A stretch of 64,000 nucleotides of DNA from an uncultured Mycobacterium sp. (GTDB lineage Bacteria; Actinomycetota; Actinomycetes; Mycobacteriales; Mycobacteriaceae), in NCBI GenBank assembly GCA_900078375.1, contig FLQS01000026.1:1-64000 (forward strand), read 5' to 3'. The translations under genes were made by a program, and so were the position numbers. Positions within the stretch are counted from its first letter, which is position 1; each line of letters starts with the position of its first letter. The notes below the pieces were generated by a model. That model saw nothing but the letters and a program-made list of their open reading frames with translations. It ran no database searches and was not told the origin of the DNA. Shown here one piece after another: positions 16,721 to 24,233 of the stretch.

Positions 16721-17008
16721 ATGTCGCTCGAACTGCGCTACGTCGCAACGCTGCTGATCGGTATCGGCACGTCAATTGCGCTGGCCCCGTTGGCTGTTGC
16801 CGACCCGCCGAACATCCCCGAGCCCGGGTCGGAGTCCGCCGCCGCCACCATCCGTGACCTAGACGCGGCAGGCTACGACGTGCAGTTGCAGTACGAGAAC
16901 GGTGCCCCCCTTTCCCCGTTGTCACAATGCACCGTGAGCGATATCGACACGGCGGGCTCGGCGGGTAGCCAGGGCATCGCCTACGTCACCATCACCTGCC
17001 CCAAGTAG
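16721..17008 (+). CDS. Small secreted protein
   Basis: 95 residues. The ATG at 16721 follows an AGGAAGGA ribosome site; the longer frame to 16646 has no signal-like start. The signal peptide (residues 1-25) ends '...PLAVA-DPPNIPEPG'. The mature part is about 70 residues with two Cys ('LSQCTVSD' and 'VTITCPK') probably disulfide-linked, separated by 'IDTAGSAGSQGIAYV'. Mycobacteria have many such small exported proteins. No function is known. Confidence 0.75.
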   Translation: MSLELRYVATLLIGIGTSIALAPLAVADPPNIPEPGSESAAATIRDLDAAGYDVQLQYENGAPLSPLSQCTVSDIDTAGSAGSQGIAYVTITCPK

Positions 17009-17010
17009 CC

Positions 17011-18159
17011 TCAGCGCGCGTGTCGCAGCGCGGCGACGGTGTCGATTTCCTCCAGCGCGGTCACCGCTCTCCGTAAGCCCTCAAGGGCGACACCGTCGTC
17101 CTGCATCCCGCCAAGGCCGGCCGTTGACAGGCCCGAAACGTACGGGTGCACAACGGCTTGCCGGTAGCGCGTCCACAACTCGTCGCGATCCAGCCGCGGC
17201 CCGCCGTGCGCAGCCAGCGCGCTGCGGTAGGTGTCGAGCAGGTCGCGTTCGACGCGCGCCCGGTCGCTGACCGGCGTGCCGAGCACGATCGCGTAGGCGA
17301 GGTCGCGGGAGGGATGGCCGCGCCGGACGACCTGCCAGTCCAGTAGCCCGGCCCGTCCATCACGGAAGTAGGTGTTGCCGGGGTGGGAGTCGCCGTGCAA
17401 AACCGTGTGCGGCCCATTGTCGATCGTGGCGGTGGCGGCGGGAAAGTTCTCCCAGATGTAGCGACCGGCATCCACCGGTATCGATGTCACATCGGCCAGC
17501 CGGCGCGCCGACATTCGCATCACCAAGGGCGCCATGAGGTTGGAGGGGTCAGTCGAGGGCGCCAGCAGCCAGCCGAATTGCCCACCGCCGCCCTGCTTTT
17601 GCGGCAACCTTCCCCAAAACGTCCCGTGCAGACGGGCGAGGACCTCGACCAGTTGTGCCATCTGATCGACTGCCAGCGGGTGCAGGGTGTCCGGGAACTG
17701 GCAAGGCGAGGTGGTCATGTCCTCGAGAACGACGACGAAGCGACCGGTCAGGCTGTCGAACGCGGAGCCGTACGAGCGCGGAACGCCGGCACCGAGTTCC
17801 GGCGCCAATTCGCGGTAGAACCGCACCTCGGTCTCACCCAGACCGGCCAGCTCGCCCAGCATCCTGATCCCCGCCCCGGCGGCGGACATCTTGACGAAAA
17901 CCGATGGCGGCAACCCGTCGCCGGTGAGCCCGAGTCTGGCTCGGCTCGACGTGCCTGCCGCGCCGTCGAGATGGGTCACCGACTCGACGCGCCGACCGAG
18001 GATCGCCGACAGCGTCGCAGGCGTGAGGTCGCCGATCCGACGCGGGAACGACCTCCGGCCGGCCAATGCACTGTCAAGGGCAAGGCGCCGCACACCGCGG
18101 CCAACATGGGCGCTGAAGCGCACAACCGAACGCACCGTTGGACCATACCGCCAGCACAT
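17011..18159 (-). CDS. Phosphotransferase (APH/choline-kinase-like)
   Basis: 382 residues. The kinase-like core shows 'PPSVFVKM' (ATP Lys), 'VLEDMTTSPC' (hinge), 'VLHGDSHPGNTYF' (catalytic Brenner motif HxDxxxxN) and 'GLLDWQVVRRGHPSRDLAY' (metal-binding D). The family phosphorylates small alcohols, amines or antibiotics; in mycobacteria most members have unknown substrates. The start at 18159 lacks a strong ribosome site and the N-terminus ('MCWRYGPTVRS') could be shorter. It is divergent from the SRPBCC gene at 18227. Confidence 0.85.
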   Translation of the reverse strand: MCWRYGPTVRSVVRFSAHVGRGVRRLALDSALAGRRSFPRRIGDLTPATLSAILGRRVESVTHLDGAAGTSSRARLGLTGDGLPPSVFVKMSAAGAGIRMLGELAGLGETEVRFYRELAPELGAGVPRSYGSAFDSLTGRFVVVLEDMTTSPCQFPDTLHPLAVDQMAQLVEVLARLHGTFWGRLPQKQGGGGQFGWLLAPSTDPSNLMAPLVMRMSARRLADVTSIPVDAGRYIWENFPAATATIDNGPHTVLHGDSHPGNTYFRDGRAGLLDWQVVRRGHPSRDLAYAIVLGTPVSDRARVERDLLDTYRSALAAHGGPRLDRDELWTRYRQAVVHPYVSGLSTAGLGGMQDDGVALEGLRRAVTALEEIDTVAALRHAR

Positions 18160-18226
18160 GCCGCGCAGTTACAAATTCATGCGAAAGTGTAAACTGCCCA
18201 CACAGCAGACAAGAAAGGCAACGCAA

Positions 18227-18700
18227 TTGGGTATCGTGACCACGAGCTCGGAGACGGCGTTCAGCCAGTCACCGGAGACGCTCTACGACTTCGTCACCAA
18301 TCCCGCCAACTGGACCAAGACGTATCCCGGAAGCAATTACGTCGGCAAGCTCGACGCGCTGCCGCTCGCGGTCGGCGACACCTGGGAAGAGGGCGGCCCC
18401 GACGGGGACCGCATCTTCACCTGGCATCTGGCCATCGCCGTGCGGCCCAAGCTATGGGTGTTCAACTCGGTGGGTCGACTGGGCCACGATCGCGAGGGCA
18501 ACGGCGGAATGGACGGGCGGATCACCGTCCAATACCACTTCACGACGCCCGGTGAGGACATCACGTTGTTCACGCGGACGATGACCATCGAAGCGCCGAA
18601 GGATGCACCGATGCCCGACGGCTTCTTCCGAATCGTCAACCCCGCCAACATCGACCGCTATCACGCCGCGATCGCGCGGGAGCTCACGACAATCAGTTGA
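18227..18700 (+). CDS. SRPBCC-family protein
   Basis: 157 residues. The TTG at 18227 is preferred because AAGAAAGG lies 8 bp upstream; a GTG at 18236 is possible. The pattern is START-like: 'FSQSPETLYDFVTNPANWTKTYPG' (helix-grip entry), 'LPLAVGDTWEEGG', 'RPKLWVFNSVG', 'GRITVQYHFTTPGEDITLFTRTMTI' and a C-terminal helix 'NIDRYHAAIARELTTIS'. It probably binds a hydrophobic small molecule. The stop overlaps the convergent lipoprotein gene by 8 bp. Confidence 0.75.
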   Translation: MGIVTTSSETAFSQSPETLYDFVTNPANWTKTYPGSNYVGKLDALPLAVGDTWEEGGPDGDRIFTWHLAIAVRPKLWVFNSVGRLGHDREGNGGMDGRITVQYHFTTPGEDITLFTRTMTIEAPKDAPMPDGFFRIVNPANIDRYHAAIARELTTIS

Positions 18701-18974
18701 GGCCGTGATGGTGGTTGCCGGGCGGCATGGTCGGCGCCGGAGGTGCGACCACGTTCGGGCTGAACTTGTTGCCATCGGTGGGACTGAGCACCTTCTCGGT
18801 GGGTGTCGCCGACGGACTGCTCGACGGCGTCGTTGAGACGGTCGTCGTGGTGGTGGCGGGGGGCGGCGTCTTGTTCTCGTCCTTACTGCACGACGCGACG
18901 AACGAAGCCATGGCGATGAGGGCGGCGCCACCGACAACTGCGGCAATACGGGCGCTGATGGAGGGCGTATTCAT
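18693..18974 (-). CDS. Small putative lipoprotein with Thr/Ser/Pro-rich tail
   Basis: 93 residues. The N-terminal hydrophobic segment 'VVGGAALIAMASFVASCSKDE' ends in a lipobox-like V-A-S-C (Cys29), so the mature protein is probably lipid-anchored. The rest is low complexity ('PPPATTTTTVSTTPSSSPS') and ends 'PPGNHHHGLN', a His-rich tip. Nothing catalytic is visible. Confidence 0.7.
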   Translation of the reverse strand: MNTPSISARIAAVVGGAALIAMASFVASCSKDENKTPPPATTTTTVSTTPSSSPSATPTEKVLSPTDGNKFSPNVVAPPAPTMPPGNHHHGLN

Positions 18975-19277
18975 GAGATTCCTGTTCAGAAGTGGCGAAC
19001 TCGCCCTCGCCGGGGGCCTTAGATAGGCCTGAATGCCTGTTCAGGAATGGATACTGCCAGGAATTGACAGAAATGGCAATTGACGGAGTTTCCTCGCGCC
19101 GGCATCACGGTCGCGTCACGATTCGCCGACGCCTGGGCCCGCGAGCCGTGATCGCGTCGGCGCGCTGGCTTCTCGCAACCGCTTGACCGCGGAATTTGTT
19201 TGCGCGACTCGTATCCAGAGTGGCCCATGGGGTTTGCCAGATGCGGTACCGTCTGCTCAATACCAAGGGGAGAAGTG
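18975..19277. other. Divergent intergenic region, 303 bp
   Basis: It holds the promoters of the lipoprotein gene (minus) and the DUF4185 gene (plus). There is a perfect CCTGAA/TTCAGG inverted repeat at 19028-19045, and a 15-bp near-direct repeat CCTGTTCAG[A/G]A[A/G]TGG at 18981-18995 and 19036-19050. No ORF with coding character was seen. Confidence 0.5.
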
Positions 19278-20903
19278 ATGAGTTCGACGAATAATGCCTC
19301 GGCGTATGTAGGCCGTCTCGGCGGCCTCGCGGTGGGTCTGGGTGTAGGCGTGGCGATCCTCGCCGGTGCCGGTGCGGCGTGGGCAGATTCCTCCGATTCC
19401 GGCGGTTCGGGCTCCGCGGCACAGGGTTCATCGGGCACCGGGTCCTCGCCCAAAACGACTAAGCCCTCGGCCTCCTCGGCGCGCACCACGAACAAGCTCA
19501 CCACGCGCTCGGCCAAGACCCCAGCGGCCGCCGCCGCGGCGAAGCCCAGCGCCGCGAGGGTGGTCACCGCGAGCGCCTCCCCTGCCGTGGCTGCACCGTC
19601 GGGATTGGCGAGCTCCGGGCGACGTCAGATCGCGGCACCCGCGGCTGCGTCGGTTTCCGGGGCCGCCACGATCTCGGCCGCCGCTGTGGTGACCTCCCCG
19701 AGCAGCATCGCCTCATCGCCCGTCGGCTGGGTGACGGGCCAGACCAACACCGCCTATCCCGGCATCGGCTGGCCGCAGACCAACAACACCAAAGGCTTCG
19801 GGATCTGGGGCACCGACCTCGGGATCATGTGGGAGAACCCGCTGACCGGCAACATTCAGCTGGCGTTCGGTGACACCTTCAGCGGGCCGAACATGACCGG
19901 CGACTGGCGCTCCAACGTCCTACTTCTCAGCCAGGACAAGAACCTCACCAACGGCCTGACCCTGTTGCAGACCGGGTACGCGTACCAATTCATCCCGAGC
20001 TCTTCCGGTGCGCTGTTCCCGTTCTTCAACTCCGAGGTGACAATCATCCCGACCTCGGCCATCTCGGTGGCCAACCAGCAGTACGTCAACTACATGTCGG
20101 TCAAGTCCTGGGACACCCCCGGACGATGGACCACCAACTACTCGGCGATCTCGATGTACAACGAGGCCACCGACAAGTGGGTGCTGTTGCCCTCGACGAT
20201 CCGCTCGGCGAGTTGGTTCGGCTCGTCGAGGCCGTACGTCCCCGGCAACCAGAACTTCCAGCAGGCGGCCTACGTCCTGGAGCCCGCCGACCAGGTCGCC
20301 GAAGGCGACACCCAGTACCTGTACGCATTCGGCACACCGTCGGGACGTGCCGGCTCGGCCTACCTGTCCAGGGTGGCCGTCGACGACGTCGACAATCTCG
20401 CCAAGTACCAGTACTGGAACGGAAACGACTGGGTGACTGGCAAACCCGTCGCGGCCACCCCGATCATCGGCGATTCCACCCGCTCCGCAGGCCTTTTCGG
20501 ACCCATCGTCGACTGGGCCAACAACCCGAAGGTGCTGGGCGGGATACTCGGCGGCCTGTTCGGCGCCAAGACGGGTGGCAACGTCAGCGAAATGTCGGTG
20601 CAGTACAACGACTATCTCGGCAAGTACGTGATGATGTACGCCGACGGCAATAACAACGTCAAGCTCCGCTATGCCGATGAGCCCAACGGCCAGTGGTCGG
20701 CGCCGATCACGGTGGCGACCTCGGCCACGTACCCGGGGCTGTACGCGCCGATGATCCACCCGTGGTCCGGCACCGGAAAGCTGGTCGACAACAACGGCAA
20801 TCCCGACGACAGCACCCTGTACTGGAACATGTCGCTGTGGGGCAACTACAACGTCGTCCTGATGAAGACCGACCTGTCTTCGCTGAAGTCCACGCTGGTC
20901 TAG
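19278..20903 (+). CDS. DUF4185 secreted protein
   Basis: 541 residues from the ATG at 19278 (AAGGGGAGAAG upstream); the longer opening to 19200 is rejected. The signal peptide runs to about residue 37 ('GVGVAILAGAGAAWA-DSS'). A Ser/Ala/Thr-rich linker of about 110 residues follows, then a DUF4185 domain of about 380 residues ('IWGTDLGIMWENPLTGNIQLAFGDTF', 'RYADEPNGQWSAPITVA', 'WNMSLWGNYNVVLMKTD'). Repeated W/D/G motifs suggest a beta-propeller like a sugar-binding or glycosidase-like fold. It is exported and likely cell-wall associated; activity is unknown. Confidence 0.87.
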   Translation: MSSTNNASAYVGRLGGLAVGLGVGVAILAGAGAAWADSSDSGGSGSAAQGSSGTGSSPKTTKPSASSARTTNKLTTRSAKTPAAAAAAKPSAARVVTASASPAVAAPSGLASSGRRQIAAPAAASVSGAATISAAAVVTSPSSIASSPVGWVTGQTNTAYPGIGWPQTNNTKGFGIWGTDLGIMWENPLTGNIQLAFGDTFSGPNMTGDWRSNVLLLSQDKNLTNGLTLLQTGYAYQFIPSSSGALFPFFNSEVTIIPTSAISVANQQYVNYMSVKSWDTPGRWTTNYSAISMYNEATDKWVLLPSTIRSASWFGSSRPYVPGNQNFQQAAYVLEPADQVAEGDTQYLYAFGTPSGRAGSAYLSRVAVDDVDNLAKYQYWNGNDWVTGKPVAATPIIGDSTRSAGLFGPIVDWANNPKVLGGILGGLFGAKTGGNVSEMSVQYNDYLGKYVMMYADGNNNVKLRYADEPNGQWSAPITVATSATYPGLYAPMIHPWSGTGKLVDNNGNPDDSTLYWNMSLWGNYNVVLMKTDLSSLKSTLV

Positions 20904-20942
20904 ACCTACCCCGAACGCCCCGGGTGACGTTCGCCGCCATCT

Positions 20943-20970
20943 GAGTCCAGAATTTAGACTCTGCTAGGCT
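20943..20970 (+). promoter_or_regulatory. Promoter/operator of the hxlR operon, probably leaderless
   Basis: A 19-bp imperfect palindrome with arms GAGTC/GACTC at 20943-20961 lies just upstream of a -10-like TAGGCT at 20965-20970. The hxlR ATG at 20978 follows 7 bp later, so the transcript may begin at the start codon. The palindrome is placed well for HxlR autoregulation. Confidence 0.5.
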
Positions 20971-20977
20971 GGCCATC

Positions 20978-21469
20978 ATGTCCGCCGTCCGCGACCAGAT
21001 CAGCGCCGAAAACTGTTCGGTCAAGCGGGCACTGGACGTCGTCGGCGAAAAGTGGACGCTTCTGGTGCTGCGTGAGGCGTTCTACGGCGCGCGGCGCTTC
21101 GAGCGATTCCAAGCCCGCATCGGCTGTCCCCGCCAGGTCTTGACCGACCGGCTGAGCACGCTGGTCGCCGCCGGCGTGCTGCGGCGGGTGCCGTATCAGG
21201 ACCCGGGCCAACGGGAACGCCACGAATACCGGCTGACCGAGAAGGGCCGCGATCTGTTGCCCGCAGTCATCGCACTGATGCGGTGGGGCGACAAGTGGGA
21301 GGCCGACCCGGCCGGCCCCCCGGTCGAGGTCGTCCACCGGGGCTGCGGACATGCCGTCGAACTGACACTGCGATGCACCGGTGACCAGACTCCCCTGACC
21401 GCCTTTGACACCGAGCCGCGGCCCGGCCCCGGCGCACGATCCGCCACCACCGGAAAGACGATCCGATGA
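20978..21469 (+). CDS. HxlR-family transcriptional regulator
   Basis: 163 residues. 'CSVKRALDVVGEKWTLLVLREAFYGARRFERFQ' is the family's signature opening, with Cys14 available for redox sensing. It is followed by 'IGCPRQVLTDRLSTLVAAGVLRRVPYQ' (winged HTH) and 'ERHEYRLTEKGRDLLPAV'. The C-terminal part has two further Cys ('HRGCGHAVELTLRC'), which may form a small metal or redox site. It overlaps the thioesterase gene by 4 bp and probably regulates its own operon. Confidence 0.92.
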   Translation: MSAVRDQISAENCSVKRALDVVGEKWTLLVLREAFYGARRFERFQARIGCPRQVLTDRLSTLVAAGVLRRVPYQDPGQRERHEYRLTEKGRDLLPAVIALMRWGDKWEADPAGPPVEVVHRGCGHAVELTLRCTGDQTPLTAFDTEPRPGPGARSATTGKTIR

Positions 21470-22275
21470 CCACCATCCTTCATTCGTTCGACTCTGCAAT
21501 CGACCTGGCGAACAACGGGATCGGACAGTACGTCGGCCACACCACCCCGGAGTACGCGAATATGGTCGGGCCGTTCGGTGGCGTGACGGCGGCGGCGATC
21601 ATCCGCGCGATCGAGCGCCACCCGGACCGAATCGGTGAACCCGTCGCGTTGACCGTCAACTATCTGGCTCCGGTCACCGATGGCAGTTTCGATATCACCG
21701 TGCGCGCCGCCCGCACCAACCGGACCAACCAGCACTGGACCGCCGAGGTGGCTTCCGAACACGGGCTGACCACCACCGCGACCGCTGTCTTCGGCGTCCG
21801 CCGCGACGCCTGGTCCGATACCGAAGCCACGATGCCGACGGTGCCGGATCCCGAAAGTACTACGCATACAACGCTTCCCGGTCCGGTTCCGTGGATGCGC
21901 AATTACGACATGCACTACGCGGACGGCGCGGTGCCCACCGAGCCGGCCGAAAGCGCATCGTCCACGACGACGTTGTGGGTGCGCCAACGTCCGGCTCGCG
22001 TGCTCGACTTCGCCGCACTCAGCGCGCTCAGCGATGTGTTTTACCCGAGGGTGTTTCTGCGCCGCGGGCGCATGCTGCCGGCCGGCACGATCTCACTGAC
22101 GACCTACTTCCATGCCGACGGTGCTGAGCTGGCCCGCCAGGGCACCGACTACGTCCTGGCCAGTGCGCACGCCCAGCGCTTCGCGCGCGGTTATTTCGAC
22201 CAGACCGCACAGATCTGGGGCCGCGACGCGGCCCTGCTGGCCACCAGTCACCAGATCGTCTACTACAAAGACTGA
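21466..22275 (+). CDS. Acyl-CoA thioesterase (TesB-like double hotdog)
   Basis: 269 residues with two hotdog halves: N-terminal 'YANMVGPFGGVTAAAIIRAIERHP' and 'VNYLAPVTDGSFDITVRAARTNRTNQHWTAEV', C-terminal 'VLDFAALSALSDVFYPRVFLRRG' and 'GTISLTTYFHADGAEL'. The 'Q-x-W/D-x-T' type catalytic residues of TesB are only partly recognisable. Likely hydrolysis of an acyl-CoA. ATG overlaps the hxlR stop by 4 bp. Confidence 0.82.
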   Translation: MTTILHSFDSAIDLANNGIGQYVGHTTPEYANMVGPFGGVTAAAIIRAIERHPDRIGEPVALTVNYLAPVTDGSFDITVRAARTNRTNQHWTAEVASEHGLTTTATAVFGVRRDAWSDTEATMPTVPDPESTTHTTLPGPVPWMRNYDMHYADGAVPTEPAESASSTTTLWVRQRPARVLDFAALSALSDVFYPRVFLRRGRMLPAGTISLTTYFHADGAELARQGTDYVLASAHAQRFARGYFDQTAQIWGRDAALLATSHQIVYYKD

Positions 22276-22989
22276 ATGGCCGACAACACCGACCCGCCGG
22301 TAGCCCGCCGGTGGCCTCATATCCTGCGGCTCGGGCTGTTCGTCGGTTTCCTGCTGGGGCTGTTCTATCTGGTGGCGGTGTCCCGGGTGATCGACGTGGG
22401 GCAGGTTCGTGATGCGGTGGCCGCAACCGGACCGCTGGCTCCCCTGGTCTATCTGGCGGTTTCGGCGGTACTGGCCGCGGTTTTCGTGCCGGGCCCGCTG
22501 CTGGCCGCCGGCAGTGGCGTGTTGTTCGGACCGCTGCTCGGCACGTTCGTGACCCTGGGCTCGACGGTCACGACGGCGGTGATCGCCGCCCTGCTCGGCC
22601 GGCGAGCCGGCCGGGACAGCGCCCGGGTTCTACTGGGGCCGGACTGGTCGGCGCGCATCGAGGCCCAGATCCAGCGCCGCGGATTGTGGGCGGTCGTGGG
22701 TCAGCGGTTCGTGCCGGGTATCTCCGACGCCATGGCGTCCTACGCGTTCGGCGCCTTCGGAATGCCGTTGTGGCAGATGGCGATCGGGGCTTTCATCGGA
22801 TCCGCCCCCCGTGCGTTCGTGTACACCGCGCTTGGGGCGTCGATCTCGGATCTGTCCTCGCCGCTGGCCTACGTCGCGGTCGGTATCTGGTGCGTCACCG
22901 CCGTCATCGGGGCGTTCGCGGCCCACCGCGGGTATCGCGGATGGCGTCGGCGTGACCGCCAAGAAGACGGGTCCCTCCCCACCGAGTGA
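22276..22989 (+). CDS. TVP38/TMEM64-family membrane protein
   Basis: 237 residues and about six hydrophobic segments. The SNARE-associated/DedA-like core has the motifs 'FVPGPLLAAGSGVLFGPLLG' and 'RFVPGISDAMASYAFGAFGMPLWQMAIGAFIGSAPRAFVYTALG', with the G-x-x-P/R pattern of this family. These are lipid scramblase-like or undecaprenyl/phospholipid transport proteins of the inner membrane. Its ATG directly abuts the thioesterase stop. The 3' end forms one arm of a terminator hairpin. Confidence 0.87.
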   Translation: MADNTDPPVARRWPHILRLGLFVGFLLGLFYLVAVSRVIDVGQVRDAVAATGPLAPLVYLAVSAVLAAVFVPGPLLAAGSGVLFGPLLGTFVTLGSTVTTAVIAALLGRRAGRDSARVLLGPDWSARIEAQIQRRGLWAVVGQRFVPGISDAMASYAFGAFGMPLWQMAIGAFIGSAPRAFVYTALGASISDLSSPLAYVAVGIWCVTAVIGAFAAHRGYRGWRRRDRQEDGSLPTE

Positions 22990-23000
22990 GGAGGGACCCG
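22968..23000. terminator. Bidirectional terminator hairpin
   Basis: An 11-bp perfect inverted repeat (CGGGTCCCTCC / GGAGGGACCCG) with an 11-nt loop sits between convergent genes; the left arm is inside the TVP38 gene. There is no U-tract, as is usual in mycobacteria. Confidence 0.75.
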
Positions 23001-23007
23001 CTGCCGA

Positions 23008-24108
23008 CTAGCGGGCGCTGTGGCCGCGGCCTTCGGCCTTGTGCGGGTGCTTCGGACCGGTGGCCGAGTTCCCCTTGTCGTTGCCGCCCTTGGCAGTCGA
23101 GGTCGCCGCCGGCGCGTGCCGCACCGGCTTTGCCGCCGCCTTGGGTGTGGCGCTCGGTGTCGCCGCAGTGTCCTCGTCGGCCTTGGGTGTGAGGGCCTTC
23201 GTGTGGACCGCCGCCGCGCTGACGGCCGCGGGTGGCTTGAGCGCGTTGGCGATCTGCTTGGCCAGCGTCTGCAGGGTGTCGATCGGACCGCCGACGTTGA
23301 TGGTGATGGCCCCGGTGTTGGGGTCGAAGACCAGCCCGGACTTGGTGAACAGTCCGCCCGCGATCACGGTCAGGCCACCGGGAATCAGCCCGCCGAGGTC
23401 AGGACCGTACCCACCGTTGAGCACGCCGTTGATGATCGTTGCCGGGCCGGTGAGGAGGGCGTTGACAACCTGCTGTGGGTCGCCGGCACGGGCCGCGTCG
23501 ATAACGTTCTGCATCGCGGTACCCGTAGCGCCGAGTGCATTGATCACGGGGCCGAGCAGGCCGACGGCGACCATAGAGTCGTACACCGGGTCGTTGAAGA
23601 TATGGGCGACGTTGATCAGGTTCTGGACGGGCTGGGTGACGAACTGCTGGATCGCCGGCAGCAGGTTGATGATCGGCTGCGCCAAGACCAGCGGAGCCAG
23701 CAGCAGCGCGTTGGTGGCCGCCTCCACGTTGCCCGCCGCAAGCGAGGTGAACACCGTCTTCACCAGCTCGGGGCTCGTGGTGGTCAGCGCCGTGAACAGC
23801 TCCGAGCCTGCGGTGCCCAGAGCCGTCCCAAGGCCGGTCAGGCTGGCCACCTGGTTCGCAGCGATCTGCTTGAGCACCACGCCGGGGTCGGCCGAATCGA
23901 CCAGGGCCTGGAAATTGGCCGCCGCGGTCTCGAAGACCTGCTTGTAGGTGTCGATCGGGCTGACCGCCGCAGCGAGCGTGGTCGCGTCGACGTGGATCGC
24001 CGGCAGGTGGATGTCAGGCACCGGAGGCGCAATCGGCGAGGCGGCGATGACGCCGACACCGAGGAGCGCCACGCCAGCCGTGACGGAGGAACGAACAGCA
24101 CGTTGCAT
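23008..24108 (-). CDS. Secreted Ala-rich protein, possible outer-membrane GjpA-like protein
   Basis: 366 residues from the ATG at 24108. A signal-like N-terminus 'SSVTAGVALLGVGVIAASP' leads to 'PVPDIHLPAIHVDA'. The central 240 residues are Ala/Leu/Val-rich amphipathic helices ('LAQPIINLLPAIQQFVTQPVQNLINV'). The C-terminal 80 residues are a Pro/Ala/Lys/Thr-rich tail ending 'KAEGRGHSAR', likely wall-interacting. It resembles mycobacterial proteins annotated as porin GjpA, but that name is a weak match. It lies 125 bp downstream of the LuxR-type regulator gene on the same strand. Confidence 0.65.
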   Translation of the reverse strand: MQRAVRSSVTAGVALLGVGVIAASPIAPPVPDIHLPAIHVDATTLAAAVSPIDTYKQVFETAAANFQALVDSADPGVVLKQIAANQVASLTGLGTALGTAGSELFTALTTTSPELVKTVFTSLAAGNVEAATNALLLAPLVLAQPIINLLPAIQQFVTQPVQNLINVAHIFNDPVYDSMVAVGLLGPVINALGATGTAMQNVIDAARAGDPQQVVNALLTGPATIINGVLNGGYGPDLGGLIPGGLTVIAGGLFTKSGLVFDPNTGAITINVGGPIDTLQTLAKQIANALKPPAAVSAAAVHTKALTPKADEDTAATPSATPKAAAKPVRHAPAATSTAKGGNDKGNSATGPKHPHKAEGRGHSAR

Positions 24109-24233
24109 GAGGGGTCCCGAAATGTTGAGGTTTGTACTGACAATCGCAGAACCTACTGCCGAGTAAGTTTTCGTGACCATCGCACAAATTGATGAGATCG
24201 TCAGCGTTGCCCAGCCCGGCTGCGGCTACGGAA

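Noticed and set aside
23020..24192. 390-codon plus-strand frame
   Set aside because: Antisense shadow of the secreted Ala-rich protein gene.
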